NCBI RefSeq assembly: GCF_024138395.1
Contig: NZ_JAMYDU010000007.1
Coordinates: 124,001 to 188,000 of the forward strand
Length of the DNA stretch: 64,000 bases
Source: Pseudomonas mandelii
Lineage (GTDB): Bacteria; Pseudomonadota; Gammaproteobacteria; Pseudomonadales; Pseudomonadaceae
Direction: 5' to 3'
In this document: positions 42,721 to 53,285 of the stretch, piece by piece
Position numbering within the stretch: the stretch's first letter is position 1
Layout: each line of letters opens with the position of its first letter
Notes under the pieces: generated by a model
The model's input: only the letters and a program-made list of their open reading frames with translations
What the model was told of the DNA's origin: nothing
The model's database searches: none
Made by a program: the position numbers and the translations under genes

Positions 42721-44340
42721 CTATTCCAGCAAGAGGTGGCGGGCGAGCCCTTCGATGTAGGTTTCATCCTGGCCGTTGGGGTGTGCTTCGAAGGCCAGGT
42801 GCAGGTATTCGTGGGTCAGGTCGAGGCGGTCTTGCAGCGACAGCACGCCGCGCACGTAGATGCGCTGGCGTTCGCGGTCGACAAAAGGACGGCCGAAGGC
42901 CAATCGGCAGACGGCGAAAGTGCCGACTTCGTTGTAGCCGATCTCACTTTCGAGGCGTTGACGCCAGCCGCGGCGTTGGCTGAGCAGCCAGTCTCGGGCG
43001 GCGGGCAGCGCTTCGCAGGAAGCGACGGGATTGTCCCAGCGGCTGAGGCTGGCGCGCGGATAAGCGTGCAGCAGGATGGCGTCGTAGCGTTGACCGGCGT
43101 TGGCCTGTTCGACGGCTTGCTGCCAGGAGAGTTTGTCCGGCCCCGGTTGGTCGGAGTGATAGGTGACGGTGCTGCCGGCGAGGACCAGATCGCTGGTCCA
43201 CGCAGCGATGTTGCGCGACTCAGGCGCGGCCGGGCGTGGGGCGACGCGCTGTCGACTGCTGCTGTCATCGATGCTCAGGCAGTCGCCGTTGCGGGTAGCG
43301 TTTTGCAGCAGGTAGGTGCGGATCGCGACGCTCAGGGCTTTGGCGGCTTCGGCAGGTTCCGGTCTGGCTTCGCGCTGCAGGACGCGGGCGACGTATTCTT
43401 CGCGGTCGAGGCGAGCGACCAGTTTGTCTTTGAGCAAGAACAACTCGCCGTCGCTGTGAATATCCAGTTGATTGCCGTTGGTGAACTCGACGCGATAGTC
43501 GCCTTGCAAGGGCCCGGGCGCTAACACGCGATCCCCCGACAGCACGCGTTTCAGCGGATAACGCGCGAACAGGCCGACCTCGACGCACTTCCCCGCCTCG
43601 GCGGGCCAAGACGAAGGCAACACCGTCGCCAGTGCCTGACCGTAATTGCGCAAGACCATTTGACTGGTGCCGCGCCCACCGGCCCAGATCGGTGTGCCAT
43701 CCGCCGTCCAGCCAGCAAATCCGCCCTGACGCGATGAAGGATCCTGATCCCCCAGCCAGCTCCAGGTTTTCACCCGCAACCGGCCACCGAGTTCGCCCAC
43801 AACATTGCCGTCAGCAGCATTCAGCACCACATCGAGCAACACCCTTCGGGCCTGATCCTGCGCCGGCATCACGGCCAATACCTTCAGCAACTCAGCCACC
43901 GAAACCCGGGTCTGCGGTTGCAACGACGGCAAATCCAGCAACCACTTCGGTGCTTGTCTCGCCTGCCAATACTCGCGCCACTCAGCGCCAGCAATGCCCA
44001 GACGCGCAGGCTCAAAGTACAAGCCGCAGGACTTCACCAACGCCTGATCGCGATCGATCTTGCCGCCCGCGGTGCAGCAATAAACCTCTTCCTTCGATTG
44101 CCCGCGACATTCATAAGCCGGTTCACGCGCGCCGGTGTCCACTAGCCAGCCGTAGACAAACAGCTTCCACAAACTGCCCAGCGGCGTCTGCAGATCAGCT
44201 GGCAATGGCTCGCGCGCGATCACCTGAGTCCGGCTCAATGAAAGCCATTCACCCTTGAAGCCCAGGCGCAACGGCTCGTCCTGCGCTGTCGCTAGCGCAG
44301 GCATCAAACACAGCAACAACCAGACCAAACGCCGAGGCAT
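42721..44340 (-). CDS. magE: MagE, DUF2300 protein with PBP-like, SpoIID-like and HEXXH segments
   Basis: The start at 44340 lies one base after the magD stop (TGATATG). The 539-residue exported protein (signal to about ATAQ, residue 20) is classed as DUF2300. Its N-terminal part looks like a penicillin-binding transpeptidase: S56-LWK-59 (SxxK), S104-CG (SxN place), and K191-TWS followed by GGFAGWTADGTPIWAG, as in the KTGT region. Residues about 311-346 (LDREEYVARVLQREARPEPA EAAKALSVAIRTYLL) follow the SpoIID pattern. The C-terminus has H510-EYLH-514, an HEXXH zinc-protease motif, with DETYIEGLAR after it. Activity is unproven. The mix suggests peptidoglycan work beside the macroglobulin. Confidence 0.88.
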   Translation of the reverse strand: MPRRLVWLLLCLMPALATAQDEPLRLGFKGEWLSLSRTQVIAREPLPADLQTPLGSLWKLFVYGWLVDTGAREPAYECRGQSKEEVYCCTAGGKIDRDQALVKSCGLYFEPARLGIAGAEWREYWQARQAPKWLLDLPSLQPQTRVSVAELLKVLAVMPAQDQARRVLLDVVLNAADGNVVGELGGRLRVKTWSWLGDQDPSSRQGGFAGWTADGTPIWAGGRGTSQMVLRNYGQALATVLPSSWPAEAGKCVEVGLFARYPLKRVLSGDRVLAPGPLQGDYRVEFTNGNQLDIHSDGELFLLKDKLVARLDREEYVARVLQREARPEPAEAAKALSVAIRTYLLQNATRNGDCLSIDDSSSRQRVAPRPAAPESRNIAAWTSDLVLAGSTVTYHSDQPGPDKLSWQQAVEQANAGQRYDAILLHAYPRASLSRWDNPVASCEALPAARDWLLSQRRGWRQRLESEIGYNEVGTFAVCRLAFGRPFVDRERQRIYVRGVLSLQDRLDLTHEYLHLAFEAHPNGQDETYIEGLARHLLLE

Positions 44341-44341
44341 A

Positions 44342-47300
44342 TCAGTGAACCGTGACCTGACCGAGCGCCGGTTTCTGTTCCTGAGCCTGGTTCTGCGGTG
44401 CGTAGACCTGAGTGAATCGCACCGGCGGCAGATTGAACTGACCCTTTTGCGAGAAGCGCACCAGATGACGCAGGCGCAACTCACCGCTCAAGGCATCCAC
44501 CGGGATCGCGTAGGCCATTTGCCCCGGTTCGAAACGGGCCTTCTCCAGCGCAGTCGGCTCAGTGCCGGTCTTGCCCATCAGCTTGATGCCCCACGTGGTG
44601 CGCTCGACGTCCGCGCCCGGTGGCAGCGGCACTTCGAGCATGCCGTAGCGCAGCGGCTTCGCGGCTTTGCTGGTGATGATCAGTTCGTCCAGGTACAGGC
44701 TGTCGCTGGACAACGGTTTGCTGCCGACCGCTTCGAGTTTGAATTCGAACGCTTCGTCACCCGGCACCAATCGCGACAGGCGACGGGTGATGGTCACGGC
44801 CATCGGGGCCACCGGCGGTTGCTTGCTCTGGAAGCTCAACGCGGCGCGAAGCGGGCGTTCTTGCTCCCCGGTCAGCGACAACATCGTCGGCACGGGCGCA
44901 GAACCCTGCCACGTCCAATACATCTCACCGGTATCACCGTGCTCTTTCTTCCAGCCTTCACCCGGTGCCAGTGCGATGGTCGGTGAGGCCTGTTCGATGC
45001 TGCGTTGCAGCCAGGTCAGCGCCAAGGCGCGTTCCAGGGTCGATTGCTGCGGCAACAGACGTTGCAGCAACGCTGGCGCATGCGCCTGATCGAAGGCTTG
45101 CAGCGACAGGTTCAGCGCTTCGACAAACGGTTGAGAGCTGGCGGCCACGTGTTGTTGCGCAGCCTCCAATTGACCATTGAACGCCGACGGCAGATTGACC
45201 TTGGCCTGACGCGCCAAGGATGCAGTCAGCACTCGAGCGCTGGCCAGTCCCAATGCCGAATCCGGATCGTTCATGACCAGGCTCTCTGCGCCGTCGTCCA
45301 TCATGCTCGCCGCATGGCCTTCGCCGGCTTTCACCAGGTCGTCGATCAAACCGCTGAGCAGTGTGTTCACCGGCAATTGCATCTGTTTGGCAAACGACAG
45401 AATCAAGGCCCGCTGCAACAGCGGCGTGTTCTGCGACTGCTTGGCGTACACCTCCAGCACCCGCTGCCAATGCTCCGGCGGCAAGCTCAGTTCCAGTGCT
45501 TTGCTGGCGTGCCAGTCGGCGTAATAGGCATACGCGGTGAGGAACGCATCTGGCTCACCGTCATAGCCCCACCAGGTGAAGCTCGCCGATGGGCCGGCCA
45601 TTTGCACCAAGCGCAGGCGGCTGTTTTGCATGGTCAAACGCAAGCGATCGCGGATCTGCGGGTTCGACGACAAGGTCGGATAAGCGATGCTCAGCGGCAG
45701 CAAACGGCTGGCGGTTTGTTCGACGCCGCCGTACGGATAGCTCAGCAGATCATCAAGCGCCGAACGGAACAGCGCTTGCGGACTGTCATCCAGACGCAGA
45801 CGAATATCCGTGGCGTCTGCCGGCAAGGTCAGCGGCGTATCACCGCTGGCCACGTCCAGACTTTGACTCTGAGTCACCTGCCAGCCTTCGCCGGTCGCGG
45901 TCAGACGCACGGCCAGGGCATCCGCGGTTTTGCCGTCCTGCACCAGCTCGGCGGTCCACTCGCCATTGGCCACTGTGAACGCTGGCAATGCGATGTAGTT
46001 GATGCCGTTGTTCAACGTGACCGGCACACGTTGTTCGGCGCCAGCGTAATGAATCACCAGCTCAGCCTTGACCGGTTTCTCGGCCTGACTGAACGCGAAC
46101 ACACCGAGATCCGGTTTGTCGCCGTTGCGGAATTTGCTCGGGCCGCTCCACTTCAGGTACAGCGGTTTTTCCGAGCGAACGAACTGCTTCTTCTGCCCGA
46201 CCTGGCCGTCATCGGCGATGGCCCGGGCGGTGATGCGCCAGCGGGTCAGAGAGTCCGGCATTTTGAAGGTAAAGCGGGTTTTGCCATTCGCATCGGTGAT
46301 CAATTCAGGCTGCCACGCGGCGGTGTCGACGTCTTCGCGACGCGGCCGCTCCAGCACTTTCACGCCACGCTCGCTGCGATTGGCTTTACCCGGCGCGCCA
46401 GGGCTGCCCGGCAATGCCACGTCGTAGCTGATGAACGATAAACTGGCGCTGGTGCGCACGTTGTTGCGGCGCGGGTGATAGAAGAATTGATCGATGGTCG
46501 GGGCGACTTCCGGTTGCAGCGCGTAGACCATTTCATCGACCACGCTGACCGTCAGGTGCGCCGGAATCGGCTTGCCGGCGAACTGAGTGGTCAGGTCAAC
46601 CGACACGGTATCGCCGGGCTGATATGCCTCTTTGTCGGTGGTGATTGCCACGTCGATTTGCGGCGCGATCACCTTGATGCCAGCGTTCTGGAAGCTGTAT
46701 TGGCCACCCTTGGTGTAAAGAACCGAGAACGTCAGGTTCGGCGCGAAGTTGTCCTTCACCAGGATGCGCGCGCGGTATTGGGTGTCGCTGATTTTTTCCA
46801 TCTTCAGCCAGTCGCTGCCCTTGGACAGCAGCGCGGTGGCCTCGACCTTGTCACGCTCAAGCGACAACAGCGCATCAATGATCGGCTCGGGGAAAGTGAT
46901 CAATGCGAGGGCTTCTTCGCCGGCCTTGTACTCGGGCTTGTCGAGGACGATTCCCACGGTACCGGGCACGGCTTTGACGCCATCACCAGTGACCGAATGA
47001 CCGGTCGCGCCAAGTACGCGGCCATGGTCATCCTTCAGTGTCAGGTTGTAAGTGCCCGGGCGGTCGAAGGCCAGAGTGAAGCCTTTATCTTTGGCGCCGA
47101 GTTTACCTTCGCCAGTGGTTTGATCTTCGAGTCGCACCCAGCTGTAGCTGCTCGGGTTGACCGCTTTGCTCTGCTCGCTGCCACCTTCGTTGGCATAGCT
47201 GAATGCAACCTTGCCGCCCACCGCGCTGAACCGTTGCGGCGCGCTCAAGCGGAAGCTCGCAGCACCGCGGTCGATGAGGATTTCCTTGGTGGTCTTGACC

Positions 47301-48916
47301 CGATACGCCGCGCCGTCACTGGCGAACACGGTGAGCATGTAGCGGCTCGGTTTCTCGGCGGCGGGCAGATCGAGGCTCGCGTTGCCCTTGGAATCGGTGG
47401 TCAGTTCGGCGCTGGTCAACTCCACCGGGAATTGCCCGAGGTATTGCAGTTCGTTATCGACCATCGACAATTGTTGGGCGCGCAAGCTCAGGCTCACCTT
47501 GGCATTGGCCACCGGCTTGCCGTCCGGGTACAGCAACACCAGACTGCCCTTCACCGGTTCGCCGGTGCGGTAATCCTGCTTGGCCAGGTTCAGGGAAATC
47601 TCGAAGTGCGGCTTGATGTATTCAGCGACACGGAAGGCACTGCTGTAGGCCTGATCCTTGTAGCTGAAACGCAGTTCATAACCGCCCGCCACCGCGTTGT
47701 CCGGCAACTGGAAACGGCCCTGGGTACCGGCCTTGGAATCGAGTTTCAGCGCCAGCGATTGCAGCGCAGTGCCAGTGGCGTCGAGTATGGTGACGTTGAC
47801 GTCGGCAGCGCTCGGTGCCACGGAGTCCCGCGCATTCTTGAACTCGCGACCGACGATTTTCAGCGACACCCAATCCCCTGGCCGATACAGCGGGCGGTCG
47901 GTGAAGGCATAGAGTTTGGTGTCGTAGATTTCGCTGTCGTAATAGAAGTTCTCGGAGACGAACACCCCGCCCTCTTCGTCTTCGCCGATCACGAACGAAC
48001 GCTCCGGGCTCACGTGTTTCAGACGCAGCAAACCGTCGACGTCAGTCGCGCCACTGCTCATCACGCCCAGGCCGTCGGTCCACAGCACATTGACCTTGGG
48101 CACCGAACTGCCTTCGTGTTTGCGCGCGGCCCACACCAGCAATTCATCGCCGGCAATCTTGCTCACGGCCACGGTGTTAGAGACGAAAACCATGGTGGTC
48201 GCGCGGTATTTGCCGATCAACGCTTCCACCAGATACAGGCCCGGTTTCAGGTTGCCCAACGGGATGTACACGTTGCCCGGCGAGACACTGACGAACTCGC
48301 TGGAAGAGCCGGCCAGGTTCACACCCTCAGGCGGCTGGATCGGTTTGGCTTGCCACAGCGGATAACGGAATTGACTGACCACCGGCAGGCCCGGAATCAA
48401 GGCGAATTGCGGCTGAGCGTCGTAGGGCGTTGGCGCGGCGATGGCGGTGCCCATCTTCAGCTCCGGCACTTCCTCGGTAACTTGTTTGCGCGACTCGTAG
48501 GAAAACGCCCGTTGCATCACCCGACGGGATTTGCGATACCAGTTGTCCCACAGGTACGCGAGAGTGTTCGACAGGCCTTCGCCCTTGAACTGGCCATCGC
48601 TGACCACGCGGTGCAGGTTCTTCTGGCGCTTGAGAAAATCCAGCGGCTTGTCGATGCGATACACACGAATGTCCGCGCCGCCGTAAGGCTCCATGCGAAA
48701 CCGGCGATAGTCACGGCCCGGCGCTTCGAGGCGAACCATCGCCTGTTCGTCGCTGGCGAAACTGCTGTCGGCCAGCAGGAAGAAACTCTCACCGGCCACC
48801 GGTGTATAGCCGCTCGGCTCGACAGTGTCTTCGGCATTGACCGTGGTTAAAGGCGCCAGCAGCGCCAGCAGCAGTGGAATTCGAGAGCAAATGCGCAGCA
48901 TGCGGGCACCGATCAT
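44342..48916 (-). CDS. magD: MagD, bacterial alpha-2-macroglobulin homologue
   Basis: The start at 48916 overlaps the magC stop (ATGA) and gives 1524 residues, close to P. aeruginosa MagD. The long open frame upstream of this point is only an extension over magC. After a signal peptide ([16 protein letters not shown]) come macroglobulin MG domains ([40 protein letters not shown]), the A2M domain ([20 protein letters not shown] with KMPDSLTRW) and the helical thioester-domain region. The thioester motif CxEQ is replaced by GVEQ (1064-1067), so covalent trapping by a thioester is not expected. MagD is thought to trap proteases in the periplasm; in P. aeruginosa it is reported to interact with MagA, MagB and MagF. 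Confidence 0.93.
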   Translation of the reverse strand: MIGARMLRICSRIPLLLALLAPLTTVNAEDTVEPSGYTPVAGESFFLLADSSFASDEQAMVRLEAPGRDYRRFRMEPYGGADIRVYRIDKPLDFLKRQKNLHRVVSDGQFKGEGLSNTLAYLWDNWYRKSRRVMQRAFSYESRKQVTEEVPELKMGTAIAAPTPYDAQPQFALIPGLPVVSQFRYPLWQAKPIQPPEGVNLAGSSSEFVSVSPGNVYIPLGNLKPGLYLVEALIGKYRATTMVFVSNTVAVSKIAGDELLVWAARKHEGSSVPKVNVLWTDGLGVMSSGATDVDGLLRLKHVSPERSFVIGEDEEGGVFVSENFYYDSEIYDTKLYAFTDRPLYRPGDWVSLKIVGREFKNARDSVAPSAADVNVTILDATGTALQSLALKLDSKAGTQGRFQLPDNAVAGGYELRFSYKDQAYSSAFRVAEYIKPHFEISLNLAKQDYRTGEPVKGSLVLLYPDGKPVANAKVSLSLRAQQLSMVDNELQYLGQFPVELTSAELTTDSKGNASLDLPAAEKPSRYMLTVFASDGAAYRVKTTKEILIDRGAASFRLSAPQRFSAVGGKVAFSYANEGGSEQSKAVNPSSYSWVRLEDQTTGEGKLGAKDKGFTLAFDRPGTYNLTLKDDHGRVLGATGHSVTGDGVKAVPGTVGIVLDKPEYKAGEEALALITFPEPIIDALLSLERDKVEATALLSKGSDWLKMEKISDTQYRARILVKDNFAPNLTFSVLYTKGGQYSFQNAGIKVIAPQIDVAITTDKEAYQPGDTVSVDLTTQFAGKPIPAHLTVSVVDEMVYALQPEVAPTIDQFFYHPRRNNVRTSASLSFISYDVALPGSPGAPGKANRSERGVKVLERPRREDVDTAAWQPELITDANGKTRFTFKMPDSLTRWRITARAIADDGQVGQKKQFVRSEKPLYLKWSGPSKFRNGDKPDLGVFAFSQAEKPVKAELVIHYAGAEQRVPVTLNNGINYIALPAFTVANGEWTAELVQDGKTADALAVRLTATGEGWQVTQSQSLDVASGDTPLTLPADATDIRLRLDDSPQALFRSALDDLLSYPYGGVEQTASRLLPLSIAYPTLSSNPQIRDRLRLTMQNSRLRLVQMAGPSASFTWWGYDGEPDAFLTAYAYYADWHASKALELSLPPEHWQRVLEVYAKQSQNTPLLQRALILSFAKQMQLPVNTLLSGLIDDLVKAGEGHAASMMDDGAESLVMNDPDSALGLASARVLTASLARQAKVNLPSAFNGQLEAAQQHVAASSQPFVEALNLSLQAFDQAHAPALLQRLLPQQSTLERALALTWLQRSIEQASPTIALAPGEGWKKEHGDTGEMYWTWQGSAPVPTMLSLTGEQERPLRAALSFQSKQPPVAPMAVTITRRLSRLVPGDEAFEFKLEAVGSKPLSSDSLYLDELIITSKAAKPLRYGMLEVPLPPGADVERTTWGIKLMGKTGTEPTALEKARFEPGQMAYAIPVDALSGELRLRHLVRFSQKGQFNLPPVRFTQVYAPQNQAQEQKPALGQVTVH

Positions 48917-49551
48917 TGGGAGAGGAAGTTCAATCGATAGACGCCGATGAAGTTGGGGTTGGCTGCGTCGGGTATCCATCGGGTGTCCTTCCATGTCATG
49001 AGTTGTTGCAGGCTTGCGGAGCGCATGCCGTTGTCGGTGGGGGTGGTGGTGCCGGTGTGATAGGCGATGAAACGGCCCATCCAGATCATCAGGTGCTGGT
49101 CGTCGCCCTGATCGAAAAACATCAAGTCGCCGGGCCGGGCCTGGGCCAGATCGCGACCGACCAAGTGACTGTTGAACTGAATCAGTTTGATCGCGTTGAC
49201 GTAGGGCCCGACCTTGCCGCCGCCCTGCTGCCATTGCTGGGCGAGGCCGCGTTGGGCGTCGCTCAGTTGCAGTTCCGGCGGCAAGTAGCGATTGGACAGG
49301 CCATTGCTGCGCAGCCATTTGTCGTCATGGACTTTCAGCGCTTCGTTGGCGGCAAACCGCACCAGCCCGGCGCAGTCCTGCTGATACCAGCGCGGGCTCG
49401 GGCCTTGGGTCAGTTGTTCCTGGGCGATGCGCACGAACCAGGCGCGGAATACCTGGGATTGCTGCGGGTCGAGCGCCGGGGCTTCGCTGGCAAAGGTGCG
49501 AGTCCCCAGCAACAACGCCAACAGGCCGAGGCCTCGGATGAGTGCGGTCAC
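48913..49551 (-). CDS. magC: MagC, DUF1175 (NlpC/P60-like) protein
   Basis: The preferred start is GTG at 49551, overlapping the magB stop as GTGA; it opens a signal-like segment ([20 protein letters not shown]). The 212-residue protein is DUF1175. The mature part has the layout of papain-like NlpC/P60 proteins: a cysteine in [18 protein letters not shown], then [28 protein letters not shown] with the candidate histidine, and a final VYRL strand. Enzyme activity is not established. The stop overlaps the start of magD. The E. coli equivalent is yfaT. Confidence 0.88.
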   Translation of the reverse strand: MTALIRGLGLLALLLGTRTFASEAPALDPQQSQVFRAWFVRIAQEQLTQGPSPRWYQQDCAGLVRFAANEALKVHDDKWLRSNGLSNRYLPPELQLSDAQRGLAQQWQQGGGKVGPYVNAIKLIQFNSHLVGRDLAQARPGDLMFFDQGDDQHLMIWMGRFIAYHTGTTTPTDNGMRSASLQQLMTWKDTRWIPDAANPNFIGVYRLNFLSQ

Positions 49552-51260
49552 AGGGCTTTCCACTCCAGCGGCAGCCACTGCCAATGGCCGTCGGGCTCGC
49601 TGCCTTTGGGCAAGGTCAGAGCATATTTGCCATAGCCGCCGAGGGTGCGCAGTTTCGGGATCAGGTAGGTTTGCGCGGCGTTGTAAAACACCGGCTCCAT
49701 GTCTTGCGGCAGGCTGTCGAGGGTTTCCTGCTGCATCAGTTGCGCCATGGAATCCGGGCCGAAATAGATCGGCATCAGCAGGTCTTTCGGCAGCACGTCA
49801 GCCAGCGGAGGGAAGCGTTTGTCGAGGGTGCCGAGGGCTTTGTCGACCAGTTTGTCGTCGAGGGAGAACAACAGCGTCGAACCGTGGCGAGCCAGGCTTA
49901 CGCGCATAAAGGCTTTGCCGGTGATCGCGTCCGGTTGCTCGGCATCCTTGGCCTTATAGGGACCGAAGTTGGAGCTGACCTGGCGCTGCCACTGATGGGT
50001 CTGACCTTCCTGTTTTTCGACCACCGGGAACGCCTGATCAGGGACTTTGCCTTCATAGGCACCCACCATCGAGCCGAACAGGTTGCCCAGGTCGCCGTCG
50101 AGTTTGGCGCTCTCATCGTCGTTCAAGCTGGCCACCAGCAGCGGCGTGTACAGCCGCGAATCGGCGTACCAGCACAAGCCCGCGGCACCGGCCATCTGTT
50201 CGGTCAGGGCTTGGGCCACGGCGTCGTCGGCACCAAGTTTCACCAGCAGCGGTTTCTGTTGCTCGGCGGCCAATGGCAAGGCCACGCAGGCGCTGGCGCC
50301 CATCGGCATGGCTTGCCAGATCGGTTTGAAGTCGAAGTCTGGCTGATTTTCCAGTTCGTCCATGGCGAGGAAGCTGTGCCAGCCCTTGTCGTCCATGTCG
50401 AAACGCAGGCCGGCGAAGTTCGGGATGAAGCGCTGGTAACCCATGGCGAGAACGCTGGAATTGACCGAGAGGCGCTGTTTTACCTCGGGCGTACGCGGTG
50501 GCAGGCCGAAGGCTTCGGGGAACAGTTTGTCGCCGTTGAGCAAGGCGGCGATGGCTTTGGTCGAAACGCTGCCGGTGTCCTCCGAGGCGCCGTTTTCCGG
50601 ATCGTAGAGCTTGGCCGGATTGGACAGCACCACCAGTTTGTCGCCATGGGAGGCGAACACCAATGACTTGCTGGCGTTGTAGTTGAGCTGATAAAGCGTG
50701 ACGGCATCGGTGCCGACTTTTACCTCGCTGAGTTTGCTCAGCTGCGTATCACCCAGCGCCACTTTCGCCAGCGGCTCCAGCACCTTGGCCAGCCCGCCGC
50801 GATCCATCACCAACAGGAAATCCTTGAGACGCCCATCCGCCCCGCGCCACAGCGCCACATCCGCCGGTTGATCGAAGAGTTGCTCGATCAGGCTGTCCTG
50901 CAACTTCAGGTCATGCTCGTAAATGATCCGCCGCAGACTGCCAATCAAGCCGAGACGGTCGGCGTGGGCTTCGTAATAGAAGACGAAATCTTCGGTGAGG
51001 GTTTCCTTGAGAAACGGCACCGCCAGCAGATCCTTGGGCAGTTGGCTCAGGGAATGGGTTTCGAGCAAACCGTCCGGCCGGCTCATGCCCAGTTTGTCAC
51101 TCGCCAGTTGCGCAGGCGGAGCCTTGGGTTTGTTCAGGAACCACCCTAACCCGCCTGCCACCCCGGCCACCAGGCACAGCCCGATCAGCAGCGCCGGCCA
51201 ACGACGAGGAGTTTTGGCAGCAGGTGCGTCGGCGGCCGGGGAAACAGTCTTATCACTCAT
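49548..51260 (-). CDS. magB: MagB, DUF2138 membrane-anchored protein
   Basis: A 570-residue protein; start at ATG 51260 (a GTG two codons upstream is the alternative). One N-terminal membrane helix ([20 protein letters not shown], about 21-40) anchors a large periplasmic part. DUF2138 features include [55 protein letters not shown] and [10 protein letters not shown]. The E. coli equivalent is yfaA. In P. aeruginosa MagB was reported as a partner of MagD, so it may tether the macroglobulin complex to the inner membrane. Lies 27 bp after the end of magA and overlaps magC by GTGA. Confidence 0.88.
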   Translation of the reverse strand: MSDKTVSPAADAPAAKTPRRWPALLIGLCLVAGVAGGLGWFLNKPKAPPAQLASDKLGMSRPDGLLETHSLSQLPKDLLAVPFLKETLTEDFVFYYEAHADRLGLIGSLRRIIYEHDLKLQDSLIEQLFDQPADVALWRGADGRLKDFLLVMDRGGLAKVLEPLAKVALGDTQLSKLSEVKVGTDAVTLYQLNYNASKSLVFASHGDKLVVLSNPAKLYDPENGASEDTGSVSTKAIAALLNGDKLFPEAFGLPPRTPEVKQRLSVNSSVLAMGYQRFIPNFAGLRFDMDDKGWHSFLAMDELENQPDFDFKPIWQAMPMGASACVALPLAAEQQKPLLVKLGADDAVAQALTEQMAGAAGLCWYADSRLYTPLLVASLNDDESAKLDGDLGNLFGSMVGAYEGKVPDQAFPVVEKQEGQTHQWQRQVSSNFGPYKAKDAEQPDAITGKAFMRVSLARHGSTLLFSLDDKLVDKALGTLDKRFPPLADVLPKDLLMPIYFGPDSMAQLMQQETLDSLPQDMEPVFYNAAQTYLIPKLRTLGGYGKYALTLPKGSEPDGHWQWLPLEWKAL

Positions 51261-51295
51261 GTTCACAAACCCAATTCATCCGTGGTGCGGGATGT

Positions 51296-52087
51296 TTAAT
51301 AGTTGAAAGTCTTGACCAGCAGCAGGTCGCCGATCGCCCGCAAAGGCACGATGAAGGTCTCGCGTTTTTCGTCGACGGTATTTTCGTTGAGCACCAGATT
51401 GATTTGCGAGGTGATCACCTCGTTCTGGTTGCTGGTCTCATCGAAGTTATAGCCGCCGCTGCCGAAGTTGCCCCAATAGTTCACGTAAACCAGGTAGGTG
51501 CCATGCATCGGCGCGGTCATGGTGAACATTTCCGGGCCGGGGCCATCGACCCCGTCCGGGTCCAGCCCGCCGCCATTGCTCATCGCCGGGCGAGCCCAGA
51601 ATGCATGCTGGCCGTCGGGGGTAATGATGTGCAGATCGAGTTCGGCCTTGGGATCGTCCCAACCCAGCACCACGCGAATTCGCGCCGGCGTGCGCAGGTT
51701 GTTGGCTTCATAGAATTGAACGCGCTTGAGCGACTTGCCCTCGGAACTGCGTACTTCGACGCTGTTGGACCCGGCGCCGAACGCATACGGCCGGACAAAA
51801 CGCCCTTGGTCGTCGGTGTACAAATTCAGGGGATTGCCGTTGACCGCCAGGCTGTGGGGCGGACGAAGCGTGCCGAGAGCCTTGAGCTGGCCTTCGATCA
51901 TCGTGCGATTGCGCTGCACACCCCGGTCGATGGGCGGCGTGGGATAGGCAACTCGAGGATTTTCACTGCGGTCCAGCAGGCCGTGATAACGCCAGCCGCC
52001 CACCGGTTCCGACAACTCAGCCGTGGGCTCGGCCCATGCGACTTGGACGCAGACCAGCGTGATCAGCAGTGAAAGAACACAACGCAT
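51296..52087 (-). CDS. magA: MagA, DUF2135 protein, first gene of the mag operon
   Basis: The start at 52087 is chosen because it follows AGGAGGCGTTAC and opens a signal peptide (MRCVLSLLITLVCVQVAWA); an ATG 7 codons upstream is less likely. The 263-residue protein has the DUF2135 core RIRVVLGWDDPKAELDLHII followed by TPDGQHAFWARPA and later TYLVYVNYWGNFGSGGYNFD. It is a paralogue of MagF. First gene of the six-gene unit magA-B-C-D-E-F. The E. coli relative is yfaP. In P. aeruginosa the operon is under Gac/Rsm-type control; no such site was identified here. Confidence 0.9.
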   Translation of the reverse strand: MRCVLSLLITLVCVQVAWAEPTAELSEPVGGWRYHGLLDRSENPRVAYPTPPIDRGVQRNRTMIEGQLKALGTLRPPHSLAVNGNPLNLYTDDQGRFVRPYAFGAGSNSVEVRSSEGKSLKRVQFYEANNLRTPARIRVVLGWDDPKAELDLHIITPDGQHAFWARPAMSNGGGLDPDGVDGPGPEMFTMTAPMHGTYLVYVNYWGNFGSGGYNFDETSNQNEVITSQINLVLNENTVDEKRETFIVPLRAIGDLLLVKTFNY

Positions 52088-52158
52088 GTAACGCCTCCTG
52101 CCATGCATAACGAAACCTGACGCCCGATCCTCGGCGCGGTGTTTGATCTGACTGAACC

Positions 52159-52303
52159 GTAGCAGCTGCCGAGCCTGCGAGGCTGCGTTCGGCTGCGTAG
52201 CAGTCGTAAAATCAGAACTTGCAGTCTCTCAGGCCGACCGCATCTGCCGGACTCACGACTGCTTCGCAGCCGAACGCAGCCTCGCAGGCTCGGCAGCTGC
52301 TAC
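52159..52303. repeat. Paired inverted REP element (REPIN-like), copy 5
   Basis: CGTAGCAGCTGCCGAGCCTG faces CAGGCTCGGCAGCTGCTACG, with TTCGGCTGCGTAGCAGTCGT and ACGACTGCTTCGCAGCCGAA inside. It lies between the magA start and the NmrA-like paralogue. The rest of 52088-52527 shows no gene. Confidence 0.85.
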
Positions 52304-52527
52304 GTAGAGTGCGTCGCGGCTGAAATTGCTTAACTGACTGGCATTACGCCACAGGCCGGCAATATAACATCGCCAGCAGTCCATTTTGCCGATCTTTTTG
52401 TGAACAGGGCGGGGTTTTTCCGATAACCCGATCGTCGCCCCCGTCACCCTCTCACGTATTCCGGGTCTTTAATGGTTGCAGGATTTAAAGCCACCGCAAC
52501 CTCTGCACACGCATCGGAAGACTGGAC

Positions 52528-53277
52528 ATGAAAATCGTCGTCATTGGCGGTACCGGGCTGATCGGCAGACACCTCTGCAAAAACCTGCAAACCCTGGGAC
52601 ATGAAACCCTGGCCGCATCACCCAGCACCGGCGTCAACGCCCTCACCGGCGAAGGATTGCAAGACGCCCTGCAAGGCGCCGACGTGGTGGTCGACGTGGC
52701 CAACTCGCCCTCTTTCGAAGACGCCGCCGTGCTCGAATTCTTCGAAACCAGCGGGCGTAACCTGCTTGCCGCCGAGAAAACCGCAGGCATCAAACACCAT
52801 GTCGCCCTCTCGGTGGTGGGCACCGAGCGCATGCTCGACAGCGGTTACTTCCGGGCGAAAATGGCGCAGGAAACACTCATCAAAAACTCAGGCATCCCTT
52901 ACACAATCCTGCGGGCCACGCAGTTCTTCGAATTCATCGGAGCCATTTCTTATTCAGGCGTGCAAGAAGGCGACACCGTGCGTTTGACCTCCGCCGAGCT
53001 ACAACCGATTGCCGCGGTCGATGTCGCGACGGCGCTGGCGAAAGTGGCCGTGCAAGCGCCGAGCAACCAGACCCTGGAAGTGGCCGGCCCTGAGCGCTGG
53101 CCGCTGGTGGAATTCGTGCGCCTGTTTTTGCAACACACCAACGACCCGCGCCAGGCCCAAGCGGACGACACCGTCCCCTACTTCGGCGCACCGATCGATG
53201 ACCACTCGCTCACGCCGGGAGAGCACCCCATCATTGGGCCGACGCGCTTCGAGACCTGGCTCAAGAGCAGCGTTTGA
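52528..53277 (+). CDS. NmrA-like / SDR-family NAD(P)-binding protein (copy 2)
   Basis: A 249-residue paralogue of the protein at 9844-10605. MKIVVIGGTGLIGRHLCKNL holds the dinucleotide loop; FFETSGRNLLAAEKTAGIKH, GYFRAKMAQETLIKNSGIPY and TILRATQFFEFIGAI run nearly colinear with copy 1. The C-terminal GAPIDDHSLTPGEHP also matches. It stands alone on the plus strand, not in an exporter unit, and ends 9 bp before the convergent MATE gene stop. Probably an NADP-dependent reductase or redox sensor; the substrate is unknown. Confidence 0.87.
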   Translation: MKIVVIGGTGLIGRHLCKNLQTLGHETLAASPSTGVNALTGEGLQDALQGADVVVDVANSPSFEDAAVLEFFETSGRNLLAAEKTAGIKHHVALSVVGTERMLDSGYFRAKMAQETLIKNSGIPYTILRATQFFEFIGAISYSGVQEGDTVRLTSAELQPIAAVDVATALAKVAVQAPSNQTLEVAGPERWPLVEFVRLFLQHTNDPRQAQADDTVPYFGAPIDDHSLTPGEHPIIGPTRFETWLKSSV

Positions 53278-53285
53278 CGCTCCAT

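Noticed and set aside
46475-48850. 791-codon open frame on the plus strand opposite magD
   Set aside because: It is the mirror of a high-GC coding strand; magD on the minus strand has clear domains and operon junctions, and the mirrored protein shows no domain.
28505-52303. Paired REP elements as a CRISPR array
   Set aside because: They are inverted pairs scattered between genes with no regular spacers and no cas genes.
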